From Polytrichum commune (Eukaryota > Streptophyta > Polytrichopsida > Polytrichales > Polytrichaceae): a stretch of DNA of 64,000 nucleotides. The translations under genes and the position numbers were made by a program. Location: contig OX485806.1 of assembly GCA_950295325.1 (NCBI GenBank), positions 2,046,001-2,110,000 of the forward strand. The letters run 5' to 3'. Positions 23,424-36,291 of the stretch are shown here, piece after piece. The notes beneath the pieces were generated by a model. The model saw only the letters and a list, made by a program, of their open reading frames with translations, was not told the DNA's origin and did not search any database. Every line of letters begins with the position of its first letter. The first letter of the stretch is position 1.

Positions 23424-26400
23424 TCATGGCTTTTCTATCACCCGCAGCTTCGCACTTCTACTTCTGGGGTTTGTGTTGATCTCATCAGCTTCCGCAACAA
23501 TGGGTCGCTTAGTGAGTATCACACCAGTCCTTCCTTCCAGAACATTCCTATCTCTGAGATACGAGTGAGTACTAACTTGGTCCAGGCGTTTCTTTCTGGT
23601 GTATTTGCTGTGCCTGGTCTCTCCAGGAATATGTAGGTACTCAGGGGCCACTGCAAAATCTGTATCGCCTTCATCATCCACAAAAGCTCTACTCAACCCA
23701 GCTGCTCTTAAGAAAAAGTGCTTCACAATGCGGTCCTCTAAGCTGTGAAAGGAGATGACAGCCAGACGGCCTTTGGGTGACAATAGAGCATATGCATCTG
23801 CGAGAGCCAATTCAAGAGTTCGCAGCTCATCATTAACAGCAATCCGCAGAGCCTGAAATGTCCTTGTTGCTGGGTGCACAACCTTTCCCCTCCCTGGCCG
23901 TCCTGAATAAATATAGAACACCACCGTCATCATCACCATGACATATTCCTACCCAATTTCACATGGAAAAGTCATCAAGCAGCTTTAGGGAGGTCTATAC
24001 CGGCGTTGGGTGAGTACTAGAAGTGACATCAAACCTCCACGAGTTATCAGGACCATTCTTCATATTTGTGGTCATGGTTCTAAAAATTCAAATTACTGAG
24101 ATTGATTCATAACTGCAGTTCTATAACAATCCAAACCCAGTCAAATAATCTTTTGAAAACCATTGCTTCTTTGCTGGTTCTTCATGAAAGCCGCTGGTTC
24201 TTTGAATTTTTTTAATAACCGGGACATGAGGTTCTTTCTTTTATAACCTTTCAAAATCCCAGAACTGGAGGATCTTTAATTCTAAATTTCCTTTGAAAAT
24301 CGGACTTTGGAGGTTATCAACGAAATCAAATGCCCGCTCAACACTGGTCAATGTTGGGTCAGTGTTGGAAATGGCACCATACCCCTGCCGGTTATCAGGG
24401 CAGTTCTTAAAATTTGTAACCATGGTTCTTAAAATTCAAATAACTGAATTTGATTCATAACCGCAGTTCTAAGAACTTCAAGACCCAGTCAGACAACCAC
24501 CAGTTCTTTGCCGATTCTTTCATGAAAACCACTGGTGCTTTGACTTTTTCTACATAGCCAGCACCTGAGGTCCTTTGCTTTTGAAGATTTCCAAAACTCC
24601 AAAAAGTGAAAATTATTTAGATGATATGGAGGTTGTCAACAAAATCAAATACCCGCCCAACATTAGTCTATATGACATGTAAACCTGTCACCCAAACAGT
24701 AATCCCTCTACCAAGATGATAGAGGGCATCCAGTTTGAGGGGGAAATTAAAAATTAAAATTTAAGTTTAAAATTAAAAAAAGAATTAAAAAAATCAGAGA
24801 TAAAGCAGGCCATCAGTTCAGGGTTTGAAGTAATACCAAAAGTGCTGCCGCCAATAAGCTCTACCAACTCTGCAGTTGTGTGGATACCACCTGCTAGTCT
24901 CTGTTCAACAATTTTGTGTGCCAGGTGTCGCCACCTTCTTTCCTCCCCATAGTCACGAAGGATCCGTGCCACTTCAGCCTCTGGCCACTTATTCAATATT
25001 TCACCTGCTGTCAAGCTTGCCTGAAATCAGACCACCTCGAGATGTCAAAGAGAAGAAGAGATGATTCCAATGTTGCACCTTCATAAATTTATGGTGTTGC
25101 TTCACCTTCAAGTTGGTCTAAGTCTATATGTAATCCGAAATAGGCATCATGAGAATTAGAGGGCCCCCGGAGTGAATGAGCAGTGCTTCCTTTCAAAGTG
25201 AACACCTTGGATGGCCTCAGAGAAGCTGACTTGCACCTATCTCCCCCACGAGAAAGCCCTTGGGATTCCCACATGGTTGGTTGAAATTATCTGTTTCAAA
25301 AGGTATCCCAACTATTGGGTGGGCCATAATGGTATGGTGCATCAGAAAATCAAGTGTTAGGACGTCCGACCATGGGCGGCTTAACCTCAAAGTTCTAATA
25401 AGATCCGGATTAAGGCCTTGGGTTTGAGCCACCTTAGGAACAGAGGTATTAGGAATGCGGCAACTCAGACAATCAAGAAAGAGGCATCAACGATCTGCAC
25501 TTCAAACTTCAATTTGAAAAGATGGATCCTCACATACCAAACCCATTGGAGGGGAGTGAATAACTCAGCAGGACATGACACTCCAAGAGACACAACGTTA
25601 TCTTACATTGACAAGAAATGACAATTCAATATAGAACCCACCGAAGGATCCATGCGCATGTCTGCCGGCCCATCTTTCATAAAACTGAAGCCCCTTTCTG
25701 CTGTATTCACCTACAAAGCACCACACAAAGGTAAGATTCTATGTGATTTCCACAGCCAAGTAATAAAATAATTGGATTGCTAATCCAAACATGTGATCTC
25801 AAGAACCTGTGGCAAATAACCCTACAACAGAATTATCCTTACATTCAACAGGACTTATGGTTGGGAGACGGTTGTTTTGCATACAACACCATCCACATTT
25901 GGTAAGTTCTCGGTGCATGTTCGGAGGTAGTGTGGAGGTTTGAATGAAGAACATTCTACATCAGTTTATTAAGGGTCCAACTCATTTTGGCATGCCTAGA
26001 GGTGCTGAAGTGAATTTGGCCCTCAATGAACCGAAATATGTTGCTCTTCATTCAAATTTCAGCACTACCTCTGAGCGTGCACCATAAGTGGAAAGAAACT
26101 ATTCATATTGTATGCAAAACAACCTATGGGGACCAACTCCCAACCAAAAGTCCAGTTGAATTAAAGGATAACTCTAAAGTGATATGTGAAATATACAAGA
26201 CTACCTCAATGAAGTAAACTAGTCTCAGCCATTACAATCCATGAAGAAAGAAGAACAGTACAAATGCAAAAGAACCAAATGCCTTCAAAGTGGTTAGTGC
26301 TACCTGCATGGAAGACATGCCCAAGTCCATAAGTATTCCATCAACACCCTGATATTCTAGCTCAAGATCTACATCCTGAACAGCCTTCTTGATGTTCCGA

Positions 26401-28956
26401 AAATTAGTGCAGATCAAGTGCAACCCTGTCATTGATGATGTCCATGTCTGAAGTCGAGTTTTTGCTTCCTTATGTGCAATGGGATCCACATCAAGCCCTA
26501 TGAATGTCTGAAGCTCTGGGTGCTCTCTGAGAATCTGCTTGCATCATAAATAATGTGTGTCAGTAGGAGCCCTGCAGCTTTGTCATACTGCTAAAGCCTC
26601 AAGACCCCTTTCCAATGGTCACCATTTCCCCTACAATCCTCACATTGAACCTTGAACATTACAATCCACAAATGGAAAGGGATTCCTATGTATTCTTTCC
26701 TAGTCTTTTCTCAACCATGTGCACAGCCAATAGTTTTGAAATAGGTTATGGTTTTCAATTATAAGGTCCAAACAGTTATAAACATTGTCTCCAAAGCACT
26801 TGGGACTCGATTAGCTGACCATAAATTTCCAGCTCAATCATGACACACGGCTGCAGTCGATCCCAGAATTTGGTAATGATTTCAATGCTTCCCTCACCCT
26901 TGAAGAATTATATATGTAATACCAGAAACAAAGCAAGCTATTCCTCAGTTCAATTACAACAAGCCAAAGTTTGTCACTGACTGAACCTATTGTGAATTAT
27001 TAGTAAATGTGTGTATAGAGGGATTGTTTAAGCAGGACGTTCACTGGCCAGAGTGTCCATAACAACTTTTTTCTTTAATTGCACATTCTTTTAGAATTGT
27101 AGCCAACTTAATTTGCTCAAAGAAAAAGAATGTATGCCCAGTAATTCAGCAATAAAAATAGAAGAGAGCCACCCTCGCCAAAAGTTAGAATACTAGAAAA
27201 TACAGTGGTCGCCACTCGGGTGGAAGAGTACAACACAAAACCCAACTCCCGATTCTGAACAAATTTGCCTCCCAGAAGGTGCATCGTAAACCCAAAGTTC
27301 TCTGAACGTTATATTCTGTCAAATGCATGTGAACTTGTATTTAGGATCTCCTTAGAAAGTGAGGTATGCAGGCCTTCATTGAACAGTAGTGTTATGGACA
27401 CGCCTATATTTGAGTGGTATATGGCAAGGCTTGTGGTGAAAAGAGAACACAAGAAAGACACGTGCTACAATGATATGGGACCATGTCCTAGAAAAAAAGA
27501 ACACCATTCTAGGTTCAGTACACCATCCTAGATTCAAGTAGTTAACACATTTGGGAGGGTCTATGCGATTGCTTAAAGAGAACGAAGAAATCTCGCTCTG
27601 ACTTCGTATAACTTTTTGCAACTCAACTCCAATTTTGACACTTGAAACAACAATCTTCATCAATCACAATTGCTAACCGGATGATGAGAGATTTCGTGAT
27701 ACCATCCACCTGACAGCCAAAAGTGTATGTGGAGTTGGAAGTGTCCATTATAGACCCAGAAACCTCAGCACAATGTAATGCACCGACCCTTTCGTGCCAC
27801 AAAAAAAAATACACAAACAAGAATCCAAAAAGACCGTGACTGCAAGATGCTGCTCCGCTCCATAAGCGGTGCCTTGCAGATTTGGTTTTAACAAAATTGG
27901 GAAAGTCTGTGCGACTGCTTAAAGAGACTGAAGAACATTCACTTTACCTCTTCTAGCTCTTGAAACTCAACTCCAATTTTGAACACTTGACACAAAAATC
28001 TTCATCTATCACGATTGCTAACCGGATGATGAGATAATTCACGATCACATCTAACAGCCAAAAGTATATGTGAGTTGGAAGTGTCCGTTATAGGCCGGCA
28101 TACCTTAGTGCAGTGTAAGGTAAGCAAGCCTAATTCGATTACTCATCTTAAACAGACACCTGATTTGAGTGGTTTGTTGATAGATGTGGATCCAAGGGCA
28201 GACACCAAAAAGACATGTGTTTGAAAGAGATTGGACATATATGACCAATTAAACAGCATGAGAAGCTTCATGTCGATAATGAATAAGATATTCATATGAG
28301 CTCCAGAAAATATGGGGAAAATGACTATGGACAAAATTTGGATTTGGCAATCATCTTGCTTTGATTGCGTGTTTCATATCCCACGAGAAGTGGGTGTAGA
28401 GCTAAAAGTGTCCATATAAGACCCGATTTTCTTAATGCACCAACCCTTTCGTGCTACAGACAATGCCCAAACAAGAATCCGAAAAGAAAGTAATGGACAC
28501 ATATATCTAATAAAAAAATTAAAATTAAAAGGACTGCAAGGCACTGCTTGTGGAGCTTACTGAGGAAGCATGACCTGCGGCTCCCAGGGTGCAATCCACA
28601 AACGAGCGAACCTGGCGACCCTCAAATTGAGACACCACTTCCTTCAACAAAACTGCCACATGGGGAGCCTTCTCCTTCTCTCCACCAATATCCCCTCCGT
28701 CCAATTCCTCCTTCTCCTCTCCCAGTGCAACCCCAGCTGAAAAATTCCGGACAACCCACTTGCGCCATTCCGTCCTCCGGTTCAATCTGTTTGGAGAGCT
28801 CTGTACACCAATGGACAGAATTCGAGAGGGGTGATAGAATTTTGCAGTGAGAATTGCGAGAGTTGACGAAGAATACTGTGGGGAGAGGGAGAAGTGGTGG
28901 GCGAGATGTGAGAGATGGGAGCGGTGGAGGCCGTAGCCGGAGCTCAGCAGATGCAT
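23424..28956 (-). CDS. CMAL: Organellar RsmH/MraW-type 16S rRNA cytosine-N4 methyltransferase (5 exons)
   Basis: SAM-dependent methyltransferase. Bacterial RsmH makes the N4-methyl group of C1402 in 16S rRNA, and the Arabidopsis plastid homologue CMAL modifies the equivalent cytosine. Exons on the minus strand: 28956-28561, 26534-26304, 25710-25642, 25020-24837 and 23902-23424, giving 452 residues. The N-terminus (1-62) is rich in Ser, His and Arg with no acidic residue before Glu63, as expected for a chloroplast or mitochondrial transit peptide. Motifs follow in family order: [12 protein letters not shown]-binding [10 protein letters not shown] (120-129); [37 protein letters not shown]; the ILRDYGEE block; [31 protein letters not shown]; and the end [11 protein letters not shown]. 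Every junction closes in phase. Intron 1 is about 2.0 kb and full of repeats. Organelle choice (plastid or mitochondrion) is inferred from homology. Confidence 0.93.
24040..24680 (-). repeat. Tandem duplication in methyltransferase intron 4
   Basis: Two diverged copies, about 24040-24350 and 24390-24680. They share the blocks GTTATCAGG, GGTCATGGTTCT/AACCATGGTTCTTA, TTGATTCATAAC.GCAGTTCTA, CCCAGTCA, TTCATGAAA and GAGGTT.TCAAC.AAATCAAAT. The repeat lies wholly inside the intron and encodes nothing evident. Confidence 0.75.
25040..25440 (+). repeat. Dispersed repeat R1, copy in methyltransferase intron 3
   Basis: Second copy of the element at 8770-9215, inserted between exons 3 and 4. Since the gene is on the minus strand, the repeat is antisense to it here, whereas it is sense to the channel at the other locus. 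Confidence 0.75.
27400..28490 (-). repeat. Cluster of dispersed and tandem repeats in methyltransferase intron 1
   Basis: Two copies of a unit of about 230 bp occur at 27553-27790 and 27893-28120; shared blocks include TGCTTAAAGAGA, CAACTCCAATTTT and GATTGCTAACCGGATGATGAG. R3 pieces lie at 27400-27570 and 28155-28480. The block ACCCTTTCGTGC occurs at both about 27787 and 28445. Together they fill about half of the 2-kb intron. Confidence 0.7.
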
Positions 28957-29109
28957 TGTGGTCGCTGGCTATGGCAATGGCGGAGGGGAGAAAACAGGAA
29001 AACAGAGCTTTAGGGTTCAGGGTTTAAGGGCCATCACAATGTGAATGCTAGGCGAATGGATGCATGGTACCAATGCGTAATATCAAGTGATGTAATAGGT
29101 AATGCATGA

Positions 29110-29194
29110 GGGGGAGTGCATTATGGGGAATAAAGACACCAGGCGAGGCAATAGCCGAGCATAGGTGTCCATGTTCCCCATAATGCATTCCCCC
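29110..29194. repeat. Perfect-looking long hairpin upstream of the methyltransferase gene
   Basis: Arms 29110-29140 and 29164-29194 pair over 31 bases with only about four mismatches; the core is GTGCATTATGGGGAA. The 23-base loop contains GGCGAGGCAATAGCCGAGC. It lies about 150 bp upstream of the methyltransferase start codon, outside any gene. It could be a small MITE, a transcribed hairpin or a regulatory dyad. Confidence 0.65.
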
Positions 29195-30874
29195 AAACGT
29201 AAAATCTCAATAGTTATGATTGGTTGGAGAAACGTATTGTCATGTCCAAAAACTTAGTGCATTTCAAAATTTGGGGGTTGCACTACACAAAGTAAGGGTA
29301 TCTCATATTACCGAAGAAATTCAACCTAGGTCTTTACAATATCAAAGAACTTACATGGTTGATATTGAGATTGTCATATGAATCAAGTATTGATAAGTAC
29401 TCAACAAGGGTAAGGTAGTAAGCGGGTGTCACATGGTCACTTTAAGGTATGCACCCACTTCTCATATGTTGCAAAACACGCAGTTAGTGTGAGATGATTG
29501 TCAATTTCAAATCATGTCTATGGCAATTTGCCTCGTAATTTTCAGAGTTCGTATGAATATCTTATTCATTGTCAAAGTGAAGATTCTTGTGGACATTAGA
29601 GGGTCATATAATACCCCCTCTCCTCGATGGTTAACATATTCTACACACGTAGTCCAAACTCTTTTAAACACATATTCTTTACATGTTCATACTTACATCC
29701 ACACCTAACCATACACCACTCAAATATAATTGTCTGAACAAAAAAATGACCATGAAAAGCAGGCTTATTTTAGTTTGATCAATTTCTATTGCAAGCCCAT
29801 TGTCACGTTCATTTCACATGCACACAAAAACAAGGAAATCTCAATAACATATGAGTATAATTTGAGCACAATCGCGCATTATTCTCAAGACCAACATAGC
29901 ATGCCAAACTCATTGACTAAAATTATTTTAATGGGTATCAAAAACCTCAGGGGGGGGGGCACTACAGTAGTGGTGTTTTAGAAACGGAGTGCAATAATAT
30001 AAGGTATTTAATATTCATTCGAGGTAAAATTTTGAAGAATTCTATATAAAATATAGGGGCCAAATTAATGTTGGAAACCAATTATATTTTTAAAAAAATA
30101 CCATGCAATCTAACATGTGCAAGGGACCATATTTTGCTTCGTCAAAGAAGATGGAGGGCTCAATTTTATTCCATGAAGATTTCTCTTAGTTAAGGATACT
30201 TTGAACTCCATTATGTTTAAACATTGACACAAAGGGGTATATTTGAGACAATATTTGATGTTTGAAATTCTTTTGCAAATGTTGTATTAACTCTTGCTAT
30301 CGTACAATTGTTGGACAATTATGTTTCTTAACACACCGATTTTAAGGTTGCACTCTACTTGCATTCTTCATCATAATCTTGTTGGTGTAATTAAGTTTTG
30401 ATATGTTCTCTTCTTGCCATACGACAACAATGCAATCATGTTGTTAAGAAATGCAACCCCCCCCCCCCTTAGCTACAAATTAAAGTCTATAAAGATTTGT
30501 AAGAAAAATAGGGAACTTAATATTGAATGCGTTCTAGATTTCTAATTACCAATAGGGTATTAAAGTTTGAAGCTCAATATATTTTTTCTATTTTCAGGCC
30601 TCCTAATATTCTAATTCTTAAAGATAATACCCCCCCCCCCCTTGAAAATAAGTGGTTATCGCAGGTGTCTCCAAAAATTTACTATGAGTTACCCTCCCCC
30701 CGGGATTAGAAAGTGAGACCCTTTGTATACTTTCGTCATTATTTAGGTTAATACCGTATTAGATTATTATAACTAATTACTTGTTTTACAATCATCACAA
30801 TGAGTCTCATGAGATAATTTCTCAATTCAAGATAATATGTTTATTGCATCAACCTCCATAACATCATTAAGATT

Positions 30875-31007
30875 CATAACAATGTTGTGTGGGACTGACA
30901 ATATTCCATGAAATATTCTCGGATATTGTCCACATTTGAAGATTGGATGTATGGAATATATGGGAATAGTCCATAAAATATTGTCATCCCCACATAACAT
31001 TGTTATG
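30875..31007. repeat. Foldback sequence of about 130 bp
   Basis: The left arm CATAACAATGTTGTGTGGG followed by GACAATATT is matched inverted on the right by AATATTGTC and CCCACATAACATTGTTATG. The arms are about 30 bp with a few mismatches. A small MITE is likely, but the target duplication is unclear. Confidence 0.55.
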
Positions 31008-32192
31008 GATATGAATAATATTACGCCTCTTTCTCATAATAATGCCACCTCTCCATCAATCTCTTTTCCCAAATGTTTCCACTTTTCTTTTATTTTTTCT
31101 CTTGTTTCAAGCTCTATCCTTTCAAATTGCGGCATGAAAAGTTGATCAATTTTTTTCTACCTAATGAGAAAAGTTTTGTTGGTTTATGGGTGAACTCATG
31201 GGCAAAATGCAATAACAAATTTCCTAAAAAATTCATCTTGTTGCTTGACAATTCTTCATAGTTTGGAGGGTATGAGCTATGAAATGAAGATTTGTGGTCA
31301 TATGAGTAACATCTCCATTCAATGGATGGCTAAGGGCTCAATTTTAGCGATGGTTACTTAATCCTTGAATGCATGGGATTTCATCACTATGGAATGCACT
31401 AAATCATTTTAGTTTTCATTGGATTTTACCTTGGAGCCACACAGTCTTCTGTTTGGTGTTTGTATTTTAATTAGTGCAAATGAACTCATTCAAGTTGTGC
31501 CTATCAAATTTTATTTTTATTTACACTACAACAATAATCAAAATCTACTCATTTGGTATCAAATTTGTAAGTACGTGATATTAGTAGATATCATTAAATG
31601 AGATGAATTTGGTAAGCTCAATATATTATTCGCGAATGATTTATAACAACCATTGATAAGAAGATAAAAACTCTAGATTTCTCTTATAGTTATGAATCTA
31701 CGTTTCCAATAACTTAAATCTTGGATCAATCAACATGCTAGACCCAAAATTGTTCTATTGAAACAAGGTTGGGATGAAGCAATCATAAAATCAAGAGGCT
31801 TAAATCTACATTTAGACCCCTATCATGATTGCAACAAATCCTAATTCACATCAATACCATTTTAATAGCATATTTATATTACAATTTTTTTATCTAGAAA
31901 CCATGGAGGTTCTTACGTGGTATTGTAAATTCAAATGGTACCGAAAACAAAACAAAATTGTCATCATTTAGTTTTCTAAGAGATTTCTTCTGATATTACA
32001 ATAATATATGTAGTCCACTTGTAAAATGAATAAATTTACGTGAGTTTTTAATTTTGTGGCAACAATTGCTATTCTAATTGAAGTTACAACCCATAAGATT
32101 GGCAAGATGAATAGACTACTCTAATGCCTCCGCACAATGACAATTTATTCCTATAATCGTTAAATTGCATCATATTCATTCGTGTATCACAT

Positions 32193-33600
32193 TCATCCAT
32201 GTATCACACTCACCACCTCCCCCGAGGCTTCGAACATATAATAATCCGGAGTGGAAGAACTAACCTTAGCTCCGGAGGAAGACGGCGAGTCCAAGATTTG
32301 GCCAGATAACGCCAAACTTTTGAACCTCTCTTCCAAGGCTCCAATCTTCGCCTCCAACGTCTTTTCCCGATTGGAAGAATAACGTTTCTCTATATGAAGA
32401 GCAAAGTAGTTCTTCACCGCGTGATTGTTCCGCCCACAATGGGAACACTTCAACTGCTTGGATAAATGTTTACCCGCCCCCTTTGTCGAATCCTTAGTGG
32501 GAACAATTGATTTCCGCTTTGGATTACCTACGGTCTGGGTTTGCCTTTACTTCGAAGGACAATTTTTCTTAGCGTGGCCCGCCTGCCCACAAGACCAACA
32601 ATAAATGGTCTTGTCCACCTCTGCCTCCGCCAATCCCGCAGCCGCAACCGGAACCTTTCGGGATTTGCTAGAAACCACTAGCATGGACACCAAGTCCGTG
32701 ACATCGTGCTGACACAAGGTACGATCACACTACTCACCGATGGCGAAAGCCTCTGCGAGTGTCGCCCGGCCACCATAATCCATGATGATCATGGGGAGCG
32801 CTAAGTCAATGAGGCGTTTGTCAATCTTTGACAAAAAGACCTTCACCAACTAGCTCTATGCGAAAACGCCTCCAGATTCCATGGCAAACCTCGCCAACCT
32901 CGTATACTTGGTATGAGGTGTGTATTCTTTCTCCCGTTGAAACTCCTGGATCCGCTGCATTTGATCTCGGCGGAAACCTTCATATTTCTCCTCCAAATGG
33001 AGTTGGAATTCATATAGATGATCAAAATCAAACGGAGCCCTTAAAATGGCTAATGCCGTCTGTGTAACCTAGGCATAACGCGAGAATGAAAAACTTGCAT
33101 TCGGCGTACTCACGAATGCGCAAGCGTGATCATTATCCTTAGGTTCACCAAGTTATGTCCCCTCTACATTCACAACAAAGACGCCCTCCGCTTGCTCCGT
33201 CCTTACCACAGGAGCCGCCAATGAACTAAAAGTTGCGTCTTTCTTCAATGCGGAAACTGACTTTACCTTAGTCTCCTAGTACTGCTCCACTTGGCGCAAT
33301 TCCATCCAATGAGCATCCCTTCATTGCTCATATGTTTGGATCGTTTCGTGCTCTAAATGTTGAGCTAAAAGCTCAAATGCATACCAATCATCAAAATTGG
33401 TATTACGTTGACATTTCTCCCTTATTCATGTCTTAAACCAAATTTTCCAGTCTTGTAGAGAAATGGTCCCTACTCGACCGGAAAACCAGTCTCGAACTTC
33501 ATCTCGCATCTCCTCCTCCATATCGTCAAAGGTCCCTACCCAAAAATCGTGAAACCGAGTGGCAGTCCCTACGCCGAAGTAGGCTGAAAAGCCTCGTCGG
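32193..33600 (-). pseudogene. Degraded LTR-retrotransposon gag with two zinc knuckles
   Basis: Read on the minus strand with several in-frame stops and shifts, this encodes a retrotransposon gag-like region. About 33000-32780 resembles the capsid domain. It is followed by a good CX2CX4HX4C knuckle (CWSCGQAGHAKKNC, near 32600-32560) and then a second knuckle near 32450-32400 in which the last cysteine is replaced by tyrosine (CSHCGRNNHAVKNY). A Ser-rich tail follows. No protease, reverse transcriptase or integrase is seen downstream, so only the gag part survives. LTRs were not identified. Assignment to the Ty3 or Ty1 lineage cannot be made from what remains. Confidence 0.65.
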
Positions 33601-33899
33601 GTGCTACCGCTAGTTCGACGTCTGAGAGGACGATGGTCGACCTTCCGATGCTTTTGGAGATGACGAATGATAATGTTGGCTCGGAGTCATAACCATAAAT
33701 CCACAATAAATATGATGATTGGAGCCAATAACCTACACCACTTTGGTGTCAAGGAAAAAATAAACAAAAAAATAAAAAGATGCAACATGCATTTGCAATC
33801 ACCACCAACCTTATGATTCATTGGTCATTACTCCAACCTCACCATGAGAGAAACTAGCACCACCCACTTACAATCCTACTTAATATCATATTTACGGTT

Positions 33900-35100
33900 A
33901 CTTTTTATTTATTCTACTATATTTGGATTTATGGCACGGCATTTCTTGCCGACCTAGCTGCGTTATTAAGGACACTATGGTAAGATCGGTCGATTTGCGT
34001 TCGGTTCGGTAGTAGCGGCCGTTCCAATGTCGGATCGCGAGGCTTCAATTCCCATTCCTCTCGCAATATTCCAAATACTCCCTTTGTAACCACCTGCACT
34101 TCGGGACGCACACTCACGCTTCCTCATTCGGGTAGTTCTGCCTCCGCTTGTGAAGTTGGTCCCGCACAATCCACAACTTGTGGTTGTGATTCCCGATGGC
34201 GTGGATGAATTTCACGCAGGGTATGTTTTATCGATACCGGGATTGTCCTCATTACTCCAAATACCATCGCGTGGAATCTCACGTCGCTTTGAGGATACCT
34301 TCGGCATAGCGCGTCGACTAGTTCATTATACTTGTCCGCCTTATGTCGTGCGCGTTATCCATCACGATTGAAATTTCTCATATTTCGATCTGGTAATTCC
34401 GGTAAATCATGTGTCCGTCGTCCCCTCTCCGCGCCGGGGCTGATACCGGAATATTGAGTCGGGCTTTCGACTCGTTATCAAGCGTCTTCGAGTATTTCCG
34501 GAAATATCATCGCATTTTCATTCGGCACAACCCACGTATTCTCCGCCATCCATATTTGAAAGGCGCTCAGCCTTCCTAGCTTGTTATTTCCCGCTCGCAG
34601 CTTCATTCACCAATGAAGTTGACTCACTACTTTATAATGGCATTTTGTCCTTATTGCCTCATATAACTAATACTTACAGCTGCAAATCGGGTGCTTAATT
34701 GTTTCTCGTTTCCGCTATCAGCAGTTGTCGCAATATACCTTCCCGTGTCGAGTCCACGTATTCACCACCAACAATACTGGGAACACATTGAATGCGCCCT
34801 CAATCATTGCCTTATATTCTGACATACTCAAACACGAGGTTTGAATCCACTTGCGGTTGCCGGCCGTGTGAGCCCCGTTGTACGCAATTCTTTTGAGGCA
34901 ATATTTTTGAAAATCTCGAGTCCATCACGATATCGTACCGCCTCCTTCGTGTATTCATTTAACTCAATCTTCTCATTATCTAGCATCGCTTGCGCGTTCC
35001 GGCCCACCCGTTGTTCAAATTGCAGATTATCTAAAATTTTCGAGGCCTTCAAGGTATCCGTTGCGGATATCTACCTTAAATAAACATTCCGCCGTAATTC
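33900..35100 (-). pseudogene. Decayed coding sequence of unknown family upstream of the gag relic
   Basis: The minus strand has protein-like stretches broken by stops. One at 35052-34828 is rich in Lys, Glu, Asn and Leu with a helical look; another at about 34600-34480 carries WMAENTW. Base composition is less AT-rich than the surroundings. Position and strand suggest they belong to the same retroelement as the gag at 32-33.6 kb, possibly its 5' part. I do not recognise the protein. Confidence 0.35.
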
Positions 35101-36291
35101 TCACGGCGAGGGTCTAGCCAGCGTGAAATAGAAACGACGGGCGGATGGGGGAAGGGGGTGGCCGGGGGGAACCGGCTACAACACTCGCACCTTGGTTGAT
35201 GAAAGCCTCGCGGATGACTTTCAAATTCTCATCCTACATCATGGAGAAGAAGGCCTTTCAAAAAAGTGCACGAGTTGGCATTGGAAAAAATAGCACCTAC
35301 AAAAGTTGAAATCAAACCTTTCTTTATATTATCGACAAGCCATGCATGAATGTACACCTAAGGTTGTCCATCTCAATTTAGATAAAGGCAAAGCATGAGT
35401 ATAAATGGTTTACTTCAATTTAAGAACAATTGTAGAAAACCAATGGTTTGAGAGCTATTCAGTTATGACAAATCAAAACGATATCCTCAACTTTATTGTG
35501 TATCTCTCCATTTTTGGATATGAAATATAATACAAATATATAGCCCTATCTATACACCTATCTCTATTAGGATTTAGGATGCCATCAAGCATATATAAGA
35601 GGTTAGCATTCATTCTTGTACTTGTCAACTTCAATTTTCTCACAGTATGAGTGCATTATTTTGTGTTTGCTATTGTTTTTTGTTTTAGGGTTTAGGATGA
35701 AGATCTTATATTTTGTTTGAATTTTATGCTTTTTCAATATTATTACATTTCATATAATATGATTGCATTACTTTATACATATAACATGATTACTATTCAA
35801 TATGATTACATGATCTGTCAGGTTTTCAGAATATTATGTCAGGTATAGCAGTTAGACTCAGCTCTTCAAGCTTGATTTTGTCAGGTTTAAGGTGTTTTGC
35901 GTCACGTATAGCATAATCTACCAGATGTCTGCATGGAGATAGAATTCAAAAAACAAGCGCTTCAACTTATGAAATCATACACATGTTCTCTTAAATATTA
36001 GATATTGATCATGCATATTATGTTTGTTGTTAGGTTTGCAGCAATGGGAAGGAAACAAACCAATTTGCATGTTCAAAATCCAACATCAACATCTATAAGA
36101 TATGGAGATCTTCAGTGGGCCAACAAAACTAGGCAAGGTTTTGTCCATTCTACTTCCGTACTCTTTGCTTTTATTTTGTGGGAACGTGTTTCGGATTTCA
36201 TCGAAGGGCAACATTTGGGAGAGCACGGAAGAGTACAATGGAACATTGAGAGGACAATTGTGGGCACAGTCCGGGGAATTTTGTAGAGAAA

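Larger units (their letters stand above)
28957..32190. other. Gene-free AT-rich region with R3 repeat and foldbacks
   Basis: Contains the 31-bp hairpin at 29110, an R3 copy at 29440-29725 and a foldback at 30875-31007. It also has runs of 10 or more G or C at about 29950, 30460 and 30635. No recognisable coding sequence or RNA gene is present. Confidence 0.5.

Noticed and set aside
30440..30720. LTR boundaries suggested by poly-C tracts and short direct repeats
   Set aside because: No matching pair of long terminal repeats, primer-binding site or polypurine tract could be identified.
36005..36290. Short plus-strand open frames beginning near an in-frame ATG after a plausible acceptor
   Set aside because: No domain, they overlap a MITE-like element at 36292, and the frames are under 100 codons.
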